DNA of 64,000 nucleotides, taken from assembly GCF_958298935.1 (NCBI RefSeq), contig NC_084921.1, positions 52,377,001 through 52,441,000 on the forward strand. Direction: 5' to 3'. A program made the translations under genes and the position numbers. The notes under the pieces are model-generated. The model searched no databases and was not told the origin of the DNA. It saw only the letters and a list, made by a program, of their open reading frames with translations. Of this stretch, positions 33,492 to 45,382 are shown in pieces; position 1 is the first letter of the stretch; each line of letters begins with the position of its first letter. This DNA is from Phragmites australis. Taxonomy: Eukaryota > Streptophyta > Magnoliopsida > Poales > Poaceae.

Positions 33492-35984
33492 CCGCCACCC
33501 CTTGGTCTTTTCCATCAAGCAAACTTGCCGAATCCTGAGCCACGTCACCGAGATCGTGAGCCATCGTCGCCATTGCCGCGGCCTTTGGCCGAGCTCGCCG
33601 CTGCGTCGTTCCAGTGCCGCTCAGTCGTACCCAAGCCACCCAGAAAACCTGTTGGCCCTCCCCGAATCTTATGCCACTCTTGCCTTCGCCTCTTGGCGAG
33701 CTGCCTCTTCATCGAGATCCCAAGCTCCCTCGCCGCCTCTGTCGTCTCTGACCTCCTTCCCGAGTCGTGCCGCCCTCGGTAAGGCTCTAATCGGAGTCAC
33801 TGTGTTCCCCTTACTATGTTCCTCTGTTCATCGTCGTATTCCGAAGCCAGCGACGATGTCTCCGCCGATCTTCGGCGAGATCGCCGACGTGATCCCCTTG
33901 GCTCCATCGTGTTTTCCCCTTCAGTCACCCAACCGTCCCTGAGCCTTTAGATCTGAAGTGTGCGGTCCCAATTAGATTAGAGAATACCCCTTCATCCACT
34001 AGTACCGTGTTAACACGTGTCCCTCTCTAACGTCAGAGCAAACAGGCCATGTCATCTACCATCTCAGCGCCATGTCATCTATTTTGCTGACATGTTAGCC
34101 CAGTCATTGCTTAGTCAGCAGCCTAGTCATCCCTTGTGCAATAAAAAGATGTTCCAGTACAAAAATAATTCTAGAAAAAAGCTTTTTTACAGAAAACCCC
34201 CTGAATCTTTAAATAGCCACAACTTCTTCGTTTTAACTCTGATTTGAGTGATTCTTGCGCTCAAATTTTTTCTAAAATCATGATTTATCCAACCATGCTA
34301 GTTTTAGGTGTTAATTCTCATAGAATTATAGTAGTTTTACCATATTAACATCTAGATCCCTACAACCTTATCATTTCTTGTAAGAACTCTAGTCAATTCT
34401 ATTTTTTTCTAGCCCAATCAAATATTCTAGTCTTTCATTCTATTCCTATTATTTTTGCAATTTGGAGTTTATTTGGTGTTTATTCTATGTTGCTTTTGTT
34501 TGTCGGTAGAATTCACAATTAGTCGATAACGCTTCGGATCTGTTTGAGGGATTTCAAGACCAAGATTTCTTCAACACTGAGCAGCATTGGGTAAAAGACA
34601 AATGTCTCTGATCATCTTGAACCTATGTTTTTAAATATTTTTGTTTTATAAAACTGCATGTGATGTCTATCAACCTGATGGGTAGTCACCTATATTAGTG
34701 TTTACCTAGTTCTTTTTTTACATTCTTTGAAGCCTAAGTGGTAGTTAATATGGGTCTTTTGGGTAAAATTGCTTAGCCATGTTGTCGGGATATTGGGAAG
34801 TGTCATATAACTGATTAATAGATATATGCAACTATGATGATAAATATGACATAGCAACATAGAACTTAGGACTTGGGTAAAGAGATGGTTTTATTAATAT
34901 TGGTGGGCTTATGGATACATTCCAAGTATAATGATAGGTTCTGAATGTCCTTTAATATTTGCTATAGTTCTGGATGTCCGTTGACATTTGTATAGGTTCT
35001 GGATATCCTTTAACATTTGATAGTTATTACCGAGTTGGGTAGTATTTTTCCAAGTATAAAACAAGTGAAACATGTGAACTTGATTAAGGATCGGTTCGTG
35101 GAGCGACAACCCAAGAAATACCGTTAAACAGGAGACCGATATGGGTAAGGCTTAGCATATCAATTAGACACATAGCTGGCATTCGTTGGAGTACCAGGAC
35201 CTAATTGATGGACCTTGCTTCATAGTGATCTCCTAGCGGCACACCACTGGTGTGTGTTTAGTGTCTTGCAAACACAGCAACATGGATATCACGACTCGTG
35301 GCTAAAAGTTGGACAACCTCTGCAGAGTATAAAACTGTTATAACAGCCGTGCCCCGGTTATGTGAGACTTGAATCCTCACATGATTAGTTGGTTTTGGTT
35401 ATGATGATGGAATGATTATGGTTATGGTATGGTAGTACTGGTGGTACTAGGTGGTTATAGTTGGCAAGAGGGCTGGCCTTTGGTGAAGTTAAATGGTTGG
35501 ATTAATTAGGTTACATTCACTTAATAATTGCTCCATGTTTTTAAAGTTACATAGTTTTCTTTACTCGTATTTATGCAAATAAACCCTTATGTCAGCTTGT
35601 TCTTGTTATAAGCCTGCATATCATTATTCTCATGTATACTTGCTAAGCGTGTCATATGCTCACACTTGCTATTTTTCCTATGCTATGTGATATATATGGT
35701 GCTGCTCAGTGAGTGAAGATTTTGAAGACTGTCAAGACGAGGTTATGATGTTTTAGGCGCGTGTCTCCCGGTTGGTTGCATGCAGTATTGTTGGGCACCA
35801 ATGCTTCTATTCTGCTATAGATATCTTCATAGTAGACTTTAAGTTTCAATTGCTGTAAGAGTTAAATGTTTGTTCTATAAAAGTATTGCTTTTGTTACTT
35901 CACCTGTGACATCATTATGTGTGTTGAACATCCTGCGCACACATAAGCTGCATCTGGTTTTGGCCGTTAAAATCGGGTGTGACA
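32711..35984 (+). mobile_element. Large Ty3/Gypsy LTR (3274 bp), plus orientation
   Basis: The first ten bases TGTCACACCC are the perfect inverted complement of the last ten GGGTGTGACA. A primer-binding site, TGATATCAGAGCC, one change from the tRNA-iMet type TGGTATCAGAGC, follows at about 35989. So this is a 5' LTR with its internal region to the right. It contains an (AT)n tract at 33459-33488. The left flank ends CGTGT. The ORFs inside are fortuitous. Confidence 0.88.
33459..33488. repeat. (AT)n microsatellite, about 15 units
   Basis: An uninterrupted AT run inside the 3274-bp LTR. Confidence 0.95.
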
Positions 35985-38240
35985 GAGGTGATATCAGAGC
36001 CATACTAAATGTAGGACCGCAAGCCTAGATAGAATGGTCATGCCGTAAGGTCATATTTTAAAAGCCTATTTTGAAAGACCCATCCTCATGCTTTTCTGAT
36101 CTCTCAGTTTCTCTATTTACTTACCCACTTCAATCTATTGAGCAAAATGAATTTGTAATACTCCCCATTTCAAAACTTTTAGTTGTTGTACTATCCCGGT
36201 TACTTTGGTTGAGAAGGAAGCTTTTGAAGAACTCACGTGATGCTTCTACCTCGAATGAAGATTCCGATGATGAAGTTGAAGACCCGTCGCTACAAGAATC
36301 ATCGACCGCAACACTGAAGATATGAAGATCCACCTCTGCACTACTCCCAATTTTAGTTTTTTGAGTTATAGGAGGATTTTCCCGTTCTTCGGAAACATTA
36401 GAGCGATGAGAGTAGTGTGTGTTGTGTTGCGTGCCTTGTGTGATTTGGATTTTCTGTTTCAGTGCTGATGTGCGTTGTGGGATGCTTTAACATCTAGAAC
36501 ACATCCACATTTCCTATAGGTTTACTATCCCTATAGTTAATAATATAGTTAGATTTTCTTCCTCTAGTCCTTTCTCTTCTTGCCCCAACCTTCCTCCTCA
36601 ATCCCGATCATATGGTGAACATAAAGAAAGGCCAGCATGGTGAGGACACAAACCCCAACAACAACGATAACAACCACCAGATGCCACCTCAACTCAATAA
36701 GAAACAACTTTTGGTGATGCATACTCAGATCCTTTAAAGCATAGCTCAAAGTTTGAAAAGTTTAGGGCATATCACTAAAGCTCTGAGTGCAAAAGACGAG
36801 CATAGATAGCATGGCAATAACAAGAAGATGGAGATGACTTTCCCACAGCAGCAATCAGGAAGTAATTCTTGTCTTCACACTATTACACCCCCGTGGTGTC
36901 ATGTTCAGCCTCGATACATTGGTGATCAAGGATAGAACTCCAAGGACAAACAGAATACCCAAACACAAAGCAGTCCTTAGGGTCTCAACGTCAGTGATTG
37001 GGTGATTACCTACAACGAATTTCAACCGAACAGGGCCAAGCTTGTCAAGAAGTGCAAAAATCAAGTTGGATCAGTGCAACAAGGCAATCATGTTAGTCAA
37101 GTTCCAAAGAAACCGAAGAAGAGAAATATGTCATTTCAAGGATAAGGAAGCAACTCATGTTTTCATGTGTCAACTCAAGCTCCTCAGAAAGGGCATATGT
37201 TTCATCCTAACAGTCAGTACATGCCTTAACCTCAAGCACCTGTTCAGCACCCCAATTATCAAACACCCCATTCTACTCCGGCTGCCACTCCTCAAGCCAA
37301 GAACAGCTCTAACTACTTCCTTCTCAGGCAAGAGATGTTACTATTGTGGGAAAGAAGGACATTTTGTGAGATATTGTCCTAAGAGGTGTCCAAAATGGAC
37401 CAACACCAACACTCTGAAGCTTACTCAGTCTCAACCCCAAGCACGTAATGGAAGTCAGATGCCGCTTAGAACTACCATGAATAGCAGAACTTCATTTGTG
37501 GGAATGCATACTATGTCACCGCATAAGAAGCTTATTAGGCACCAAGAAGTTGTGAGTAACCACATGTCAAACATAGTCTTGTAATAATGTAGATCCAATG
37601 TCATCTCTTCGTATCATCAAACTATATTGCTTAAAAACAATTTGTGTTAAGACTTAAATGGAAGTTATGTTGCCCCTTGTTCTACCTGAGAATTGTTAAT
37701 GTTCTCCGCTCTATCTCTAGTCTTTCTATACCACAAGAACTGAAAATGCAAGTCAAAGAAGTTCATTCTTTTTAAGGGGGGTAGACTTTCTAGCCAATCT
37801 ATTGGTTTTAGAATCTGAAGACGTAGAAGTTGTTCTTAGAAGAGGCTAGTCAGCATGAATAGAGTAGTAAGGTGTGTCAAAGGAAGAACAACACACAGAA
37901 ACTACACTCAGATCACAGAAGGAGCTGTCAAGAACAAGTACCATTTCCTCAAAATTAAGATAGGCCTTACTAAATCTTCAAGGAATTATCATGAGTGCTA
38001 AAGTTAATAGATGAGAAGATCATTAAAAATGAAGGAATTATCATGAGTGCTAAAGTTACGAAATCTCAAGAGATAGTTCAAAAAGCACAAAGATGTATCA
38101 GGACAAAAGGATTGCTAATGGTGGTATGGAAAGAAGATAGATGTGGTAAAGTATGTGGCCCTATGTGATATATATCAGGGAGTTAAAGCAGTACATCACG
38201 AGTACCCACTTGTGTGGACCTGTGTGGTCACGCAAGCAAG
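35985..38240 (+). pseudogene. Internal region of the 32711 Gypsy element: Gag zinc knuckle and integrase remnant
   Basis: Following the primer-binding site, a frame open at 37042-37584 contains the CCHC zinc knuckle CYYCGKEGHFVRYCPKR (near 37330-37390), typical of the C-terminal end of a chromovirus-type Gag. Near 38090-38235 a decayed integrase zinc-finger segment can be read (MYQDKR..., CDIYQ-like). Protease and reverse transcriptase between them are missing or too decayed to see. The intervening sequence has frameshifts and stops. Confidence 0.6.
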
Positions 38241-39115
38241 CTGAATGGTCCTCATGACGTATGGGTAAATATGTACCCTCTACAAGGTGTAAAAACAATT
38301 TGAATTGCTATGCTATCGGTCATGAGTATGCTTCTATCCATTTGTAGTAGTCATAGAGTACCGATGTGGGATAATGGTATGGTATGTTGGAAAATTGTTG
38401 CTGATGGCTATTGATGAGATAAGATGTTTTTGTTACAGATTGTTTGTGTTATGGATTTCATGATAAAATGGTATATATGGATAAATGTAGATGCTCACAC
38501 TTTTGTGTCAAAATTGCTTTTACATATGAATCTACTTGACCTTGTGGTTGATTCCTTGCTAACTCATCTAAATACATAATTTTTGGAGTTGGATTATTAT
38601 ATGTACCCATTATGGATTATGTCGTGCGAGTACATTCGTACTCACGCTACTTTTACATATGCTACAGGTGAGGAGGAGCTAGTGTTTGGTTACTTTATGC
38701 CTACTGATATAGGTGACGAGTAGGAGTAGTGCAAACTACTCGGGTGACGAGGTTTTGTGGTGGTGCCTCAGGGAAAATAGCTTTACCCATCTTTTGTTGT
38801 TCATAGATTTTATTTTTCTTTGCATGGCATCTCTAGGTGGCTAGGAGGCGAGACTATTCTTTTATCCTCCTAGTGTTTGTGCGTTGTAAATTATTGTAAA
38901 TAATAATCCTCTAAAGACTTGTAATATAATTTCGTTACTCGCTCTTTATTAAGCTTTGTTGTTTTTACATATGTTGGAAAGGCGTGTGTTCTAATCTTGG
39001 GTATAAATATATGCCGGGACTACCGTGATGATATTCTGATTAATTATTGCGGTTGTGATTATATAAATGATCAACTCAATGATTAATTATAATACTTTTA
39101 GATGGTTTCTCATAG
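38240..39115 (+). repeat. 5' LTR (3' part) of a second Gypsy element
   Basis: The primer-binding site TGGTATCAGAGC (39119-39130) follows this stretch closely, which marks its right end as an LTR end. The last 360 bp (38745-39105) match 41631-41990. The left LTR boundary was not resolved and 38240 is approximate. Confidence 0.6.
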
Positions 39116-41630
39116 TATGGTATCAGAGCTTGGTTTAATGAAATAGCCAAAAATACTTAGGATGTGGGTTAATAAAAATATGTCAACATCACTAAAGTTC
39201 ACCTTTAGATCCTAAGTGTTTGCTCTATTTTATTTCTCACCTTATCTTAGATTTTGTCATACTTCTTCTTGTTGATAACATGTTTTATCTTGATTCCTGA
39301 CTTATCTCCTTAATTGGTTAAGAATGATCACTTTTGGGCGAGTGGTCTTAAGATGGTGAAGTAAGAGAAGTGAATAGGACGTACGCTCTTTTTCGTTCGC
39401 TTTTGAACGATTAATTAGCTATATTATGCCCCTAAGTGTAATATGTTTGTGACCTTATCTAGATGACGATCGTGGTTGTCGAGTCGAATTGCTTTCATAG
39501 TTTAAAGGTTTCGTTATGGGGGAACTGCGGTGGAAAGGCTATTGTTGGCGCCAGACCTTCTAGCGGTCTGATCGTTGGTGCCAGCGATCTAACCAGCAGC
39601 TCGCGGTCTAACTGTTGACACTTGTGCAGACACTATGAGAACTATGAGCTAGGATGCGTGTTTGCTGTTATTCTACTATACCTTTGATCATGCATCCTCC
39701 CTATTATATGATGCTCTAGTATGCATAACTTGCTCGGATCTGATCGATGACGTTTCTATCAAGTCAGAGTTTAACCATTCGCCTCCTTTTCATTTTGCCG
39801 TTACTAACAGGATGAGAACCCACCAAAATCTTGGAGACCTTCCTAAGGGTCCTAATGAGAACAATCCAGTACCACCTCCACCGCCGAACATAGCGTATGT
39901 CTTAATGCAAATTAAGCAAAACCGTCAAGCTCAGACAGCTCTCCTTGAAGCTCATTTATTTATAACAAAGAACTATACTTGGCATCACAAGCTAAGGGTT
40001 AGCACTACCCTTACACCATATCTCATAGAAGCACCTGAAGCCAACATCCTTACCGATCTAATTATGTCTAAGGCATTGATTCTCATCAATGGGATAACAT
40101 TTGTCACCACCACAGATCTCCTGAATATTCTCGTCGTGTGTGAGACCCGATGTCTTTCCAAAAGAATTTTCAGGAATGCCACCTGACCAAGAAGTAGAAT
40201 TCTCTATTGAGCTTTTGCCTAGAACAACCCCAATTTCAAAGAAATCTTACCGGATGTCTCCAAATGAGTTGGTAGAGATGAAGAAGCAAATTCAAGAGTT
40301 GCTCTCAAAGGATTTCATTCGTTTGAGCTTCTCACATTGGGGATGTTCGGCGATCTTTGTGAAGAAGAAGGACTAAACTCTACGGATGTGTGTTGATTAT
40401 CATCCGTTGAATGAGGTCACTATAAAGAACAAGTATCTACTTCCTCGGATTGATATTTTGTTTGATCAATTGACCGGTGTCTGGGTTTTCTCCCAGACTG
40501 ATTTGAGGTTGGGCTACCACCAAATAAAGATCCGACTAGATGATATTACCAAGACAACTTTCTCTATTTGTTATGGGCTTTACGAGTATACCGTTATGTC
40601 TTTCGGCATAACTAATGTACCGACATTCTTCATGTATTTGATGAATACAATCTTCATGGAGGAACTCAATAAGTTTGTCATGGTTTCATCGATGATATTC
40701 TCATACTAAGACTAAAAAAGAACATTCTAAGAACCTCCGAATTGTTCTTGGTCGACTTCGAGATCATCGTTTCTATGTCAAGTTCAGCAAGTGTGAGTAT
40801 TAGCTCAAAGAGGTTGCTTTTTTTGTGTCATATCCTATCTGAAAATAGTGTTGCCGTTGACCCGAGCAAAGTACAAGAGGTTCTCAACTGGGTTCAACCC
40901 AAGAGTGTCACTGACATTAGGAGTTTTCTTGGATTTATGGGTTACTACCACCGATTCATCGAGAACCTCTCCAAGATCTCCAAGCCCACGACAGAGCTTT
41001 TGAAGCAAGGAAGTGTATTTGAGTTGTCAAACGAATGTGAGTCAGCTTTCCAAACCTTGAAGAACTTGCTCACGACCGCTCCCATTCTTGCTCAGCCTAA
41101 AGTGGACAAGGGCTTCGACGCCTATTGTGATGCTTCTCACGTAGGCCTTGGATGTGTCCTCATACAAGAAGACCGAGTTATCGTGTACCCTTCACACCAA
41201 TTGAAGCACCATGAAGAGAACTACTCAACTCACTACTTAGAGCGTGTGGCAGTTATGCACACTCTTAAAATTTGACGTCACTATCTACTGAGCAATCTTT
41301 GTGATATCTATATGGATTACAAGAGTCCTAAATATATCTTCACTCAAGCTAACCTAAATATGAGACATAAGAGGACTCGAGGTGATCAAAGACTATGAGC
41401 TGGAAGTTCATTATCATCCTGGTAAGGTGAATGTTGTCACCGATGCAGTAAGCTGAAAGGTTCAATGCAATTGTCTCTCACTCAAGCCTAGAGTCACCAC
41501 ACGCTTTGTGATGATTTCCGAAGGCTTGGATTTGAGACAGTTTCAGAGGGATTTCTTGCTAACCTAGGGATCAAATCCACCCTCCTGGATCAAATCAAAG
41601 AAGCTCAAAGGGATGCAAACTTCTCAGGTG
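39116..41630 (+). pseudogene. Gag start and reverse transcriptase/RNase H of the second Gypsy element
   Basis: A Gag N-terminal-like frame spans about 39800-40000 (proline-rich start, then QIKQNRQAQTALLEAH). The RT begins at about 40140 ([70 protein letters not shown]). The catalytic YVDD/FIDD site is destroyed by a frameshift near 40680. After it come the connection and RNase H ([36 protein letters not shown]) to 41275. Most of Gag, protease and all integrase are deleted. Confidence 0.82.
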
Positions 41631-41990
41631 ATGAGGTTTTAGGGTGGTACCTCGTGGCAAATGGCTTCACCCATCTTTTATTGTTCATAGATTTTATTTT
41701 TCACTGCATAGTATCTCTAGGTGGTTAGGAGGTGAGACTGTTCTTTTATCCTCCTAGTGTTCATGCATTGTAAATGATAATCCTCTAAAGACTTGTAATA
41801 TAATTTCATTACTTGCTCTTTATTAAGCTTTGTTGTGATGATATATGTTGGAAAGGAATATATTTTGATCTTGGACATAAAACACATGTCGGGACTATCG
41901 GGATCGTATTCTGATTAATCACTACAGTCGTGATTATATAAATGATCAACTCAATGATTAATAAGAATACTATTTGGATTATTCCCCACA
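41631..41990 (+). repeat. 3' LTR remnant of the second Gypsy element
   Basis: About 360 bp match the 3' end of the LTR at 38745-39105 (shared CATAGATTTTATTTTTC, TCCTCTAAAGACTTGTAAT, TGATTATATAAATGATCAAC). It follows the truncated RNase H directly, so a deletion joined the inside of pol to the distal LTR. Confidence 0.75.
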
Positions 41991-41999
41991 TCATCAATA

Positions 42000-43210
42000 G
42001 AGAACTTTTTCCTCATACCAAACCAACCCACTGAAATGCAAATAGGGACAGAGCCTCTAGCTCCTGTCCTTCTTCTTGACCAAGAGCATAGGCGATGAGT
42101 CAACTAATTCTTTCATTCCAGTCGTTAGCCCACCCGTAATACTACTCAGCTTGAAAACTAGCTGCGTCTCGAGGCGGCACCATCTGAACAAGTGCATAAT
42201 TATCACCAAACACAGCAACAACACAAAAAACAAGAACACACTTCCTACGACCGATAATCCGACATACACTACTTCCGAAACCTACAGAAAAGCACCTGCC
42301 ACTCAGCTAACACAAAGATGGGCATGATCCACCTCTAGATAGGTCGAGGACCAAAGAACCAAAATAAAAGCCCAAGCCAGAACACATCGAACAACAACAA
42401 GATTTCTGAATACTCATAAACTGGTCATCCAACATGAACAAGATCGACGTCATCGGAAAGAAAATGACCAAGACTAACGACCTTCATTTTAGGCTTATGG
42501 TCGAATTCGACAACGATTAGGCCTCAAGTTCATAATTAAATTGCTACATGATAAACGTATCATCTAAACACCAACCTGACAACGAGAATCGATCGATACT
42601 CACTAACCACAAGCATCTAAGAACTACAAAAAGGTCATCTTGGGAGCGGAATCACAAATCAACGGCGAAATCCGATGAACTCGCTAAAATCCCCCCCCCC
42701 TCCTCCTCCTCCTTCTTTCTTTATTTCTTCCTTTTCTTTCCTCTTTCTTCTTCTTGTTGTCCCCAGCCTTGTCCAACCGGGCGGCAGTGGCAGCCGGTCT
42801 GCACCGACAGCTGGGCAGGTGGCGGCCGCAGCGGGGCGACCGACAATGAGCTCCGTTAGTGGGATGGCAGGCTGGCGAGCTGCGACGAAGGAGCGGTTGG
42901 GATAGGGTTTAAGGGGGTCAGTCAGGTGGGTGAGGTGGTCACACATATAAGGTAGGGATCGGGGTGGTGACTGATCCCCCCGCTTTATCTTTTTTCTCCT
43001 CCATCTAACGATCTAAATTTATTCGGCTCGCTACGGCTTCATCGAGTGCCCAAATAAGATGTTAGATAGCAAAACGGAATCGTCTTGATGAGATCTATGT
43101 ATCCGTGATCTACGATCGTCCATCCAAGTAACGGTTCAAAAGGTCAAAGTTTAATACTCCTCACGGGTCACGCAGTCAACATTTGAATTTTCACATTAAT
43201 GGGTATTACA
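42000..43210 (-). mobile_element. Minus-strand Gypsy remnant: LTR plus reverse-transcriptase fragment
   Basis: On the minus strand an LTR-like start TGTAATACCC lies at 43210, with a promoter-like CTTATATGTG near 42945-42955. The other end carries a short RT N-terminal fragment, with LLVKKKDRS readable near 42057-42090. A C-run and CTC repeats occur at 42690-42720. Gag is missing, so the remnant is internally deleted. It interrupts LTR sequence that resumes at 43211. Confidence 0.5.
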
Positions 43211-43990
43211 TCTACCTTGTCGCCTTAGTTTGGGTGGGATCAAGGATATAATTGCTTAGCCTTGTTTGGGGGTTGGATCATGACACATGGGTTAATAATT
43301 TTGATAATGGTACTATGCAACATGAGATAAATTTTGTGATAATGGTTTAGCAATATGGATTAGAAAATTGAGATGGTTCGGGTTGCCTAGTGCAGGTGGA
43401 TGTTAGTCTTGCTCAATTTGATTAAGGACTGATTTATGGTGCAAACGGACTGAGCTTTACAGTCCGATCAACCGTGCTTGTGGTTATGAGCGGCGAGAAA
43501 TGGCACATATGATTAGAATACTTTGGTAATGGTTTGAGGTGGTCAACTTCGGGTTGGTGGTTCATTCATGATTGCGTGAACTATGTTTGAGGTTGTCAAT
43601 TTCTATTAAGGTAGATTATGATAAGAGGGTTACTTCTTGAGGTGGCTTTCATTCAGTTATTTACTATCATTTTATAAAAAATTTGTTAAATTCTGCCTTT
43701 ATGCAAATGAACCCATATAAGCCTTATTATTGCAAATACCGTCATTTCAATTTTTTTGCCACAACTTGCGGAGTATGAGACATACTCGTACTTGCAATAA
43801 CCATAATGTTCAGTCAGTGAAGACTCCGAGGAGGGAGAATTCTAAGGTGGTGCGCTACATCAACTGCCCGTGGGAGATACGGAATAAGAAGATCACGCTA
43901 GCTACTGTATTTATTTACCATTTTGATCTTTGAATATTCCCTTTGTAATAATAAATGTTCACATTAAGTTATGATATTATATTTTATTAT
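43211..43990 (+). mobile_element. Degenerate LTR fragment related to the 32711 LTR
   Basis: Reads in the plus direction with local similarity to 34770-35900 (AATTGCTTAGCC; TTATGCAAATRAACCC). It may be the 3' LTR of the element whose 5' LTR is 32711-35984, but similarity is too low by eye to prove it. Confidence 0.45.
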
Positions 43991-45132
43991 TATATATAAA
44001 GTCTTTATATATTAAATTTAATTTCTAACTTAATATATGATATAGATATTGATCTTTCCTTACCAGTCCCGACAGTCAATACGTGGAGCAAGGGATTTCT
44101 GTATAGACAATGGCGTACATCTAATGCAGCTGAAAACAACCTCTGCTGATTGTACACGTGGAGTACTGGTTAATTCCAAAGCCAGTAGTAGGTCAATGCT
44201 ATGCAGGATATCTCACAGAGTAATCAACTACGTACAAATCAGAGTACGTACAAATCAGAGTATGATTCCTTTCTGAAAGAAAGGTTTCAATTCACACCTG
44301 AGCATAATATTCAAATTGCAGTGTTCTCCGTCGATCCTCCTACTAATATTTTAATTCACGAGCAGGCTGACGAAGCACTCTGTAGAATCCATGCTCGGCT
44401 ATAACAATTCCACCAAGCCAACAGCTTTACAAGAATTTGAAGCACGCAGCGCATCAAATGGGCATCAAATCCCTCTTTTTCTCTACAGCACCTGCACTAG
44501 AGGGAATGAAATCTTACTGAAGATCGCTCTCGTCGGTTTTTCTCATGTCTCATGTTGCCAATGAACACCTCGATCCCTTTGACGGCCTTTATGCTTGTAA
44601 TGGCCGACGCGCGAAGCTGCTTGTCACCTCCACTTTCTTGCAAGATAATCTTAATTGCTTCAAAGATATCCCGGTAATTATGATGCAATCTGGTGTTCAG
44701 ATTCTGTGCAAAAATCAGATACATCCTTGATAAGCAACCCAGTGGAAAATGTATCTGTGGGAGTTCTCTGAATTCTCAAGAGGCGTGAGGCCGGTGGAAA
44801 ATCTATGCGCCTGGTATGCTGACATATTTCGAAACATGTCAACAGGACAGGCAGAACTACTTCAGCTGCAAGGTTGCAAGCACTTGTATCAGGACAAGAG
44901 AATTTTTGAAAATGGAGCTGTGGCGAGAATGCGAAATTGAGGTAATTTGCCAAAGCCCGGCAATATCAGCCCAGATGTTGAAACTGTCCAGGCTTTCATT
45001 GGCCCGTTGCTGTTGAGCCAGTAGTGAAGACCGTTGTCAGCCTGCGATTTTTTATTTAAAATTGCAAATATGGATCAGCCGTTCATGACAAACGTCTATT
45101 TCTGCAATTTTCTGAAACAACGCGTATTTCTG

Positions 45133-45135
<3 letters not shown>
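43991..45135. other. Unassigned sequence with overlapping ORFs, no gene identified
   Basis: A minus-strand frame of 75 codons (44724-44497) and another of 91 codons (44953-44678) have protein-like composition but no recognised domain and no shared start. GTACGTACAAATCAGA is duplicated in tandem near 44229-44262. A decayed, unidentified gene on the minus strand is possible. Confidence 0.3.

Positions 45136-45195
<60 letters not shown>
45136..45195. repeat. (AT)n microsatellite, about 30 units
   Basis: A near-pure AT run of about 60 bp, followed by ATGTGCTATTTTATATTTGAGGTGTAGAATCACC. A similar arrangement in the opposite orientation is at 47360-47465. Confidence 0.95.
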
Positions 45196-45196
<1 letters not shown>

Positions 45197-45382
45197 GTGC
45201 TATTTTATATTTGAGGTGTAGAATCACCTCGGCCCATACGTAGCCAGCGCAACCCTCACGTGCGCGTCCCGCGCCCCCGTGCACCGTGAGCGCGTGCGCC
45301 CCTGCGCTGCAGAGATAGGAGATGAGAAGACATGGACCGTCCTGGGGTATGCGCATGCTTGGGCTGTGAGGATATGAGGTGC

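Noticed and set aside
33026..33942. Plus-strand Pro/Ser-rich ORFs within the 3274-bp LTR
   Set aside because: They lie wholly inside an LTR whose two ends are defined; no family recognised.
39119..39130. TGGTATCAGAGC as a possible tRNA gene fragment
   Set aside because: It is the primer-binding site complementary to the 3' end of initiator tRNA, right after an LTR; no tRNA cloverleaf surrounds it.
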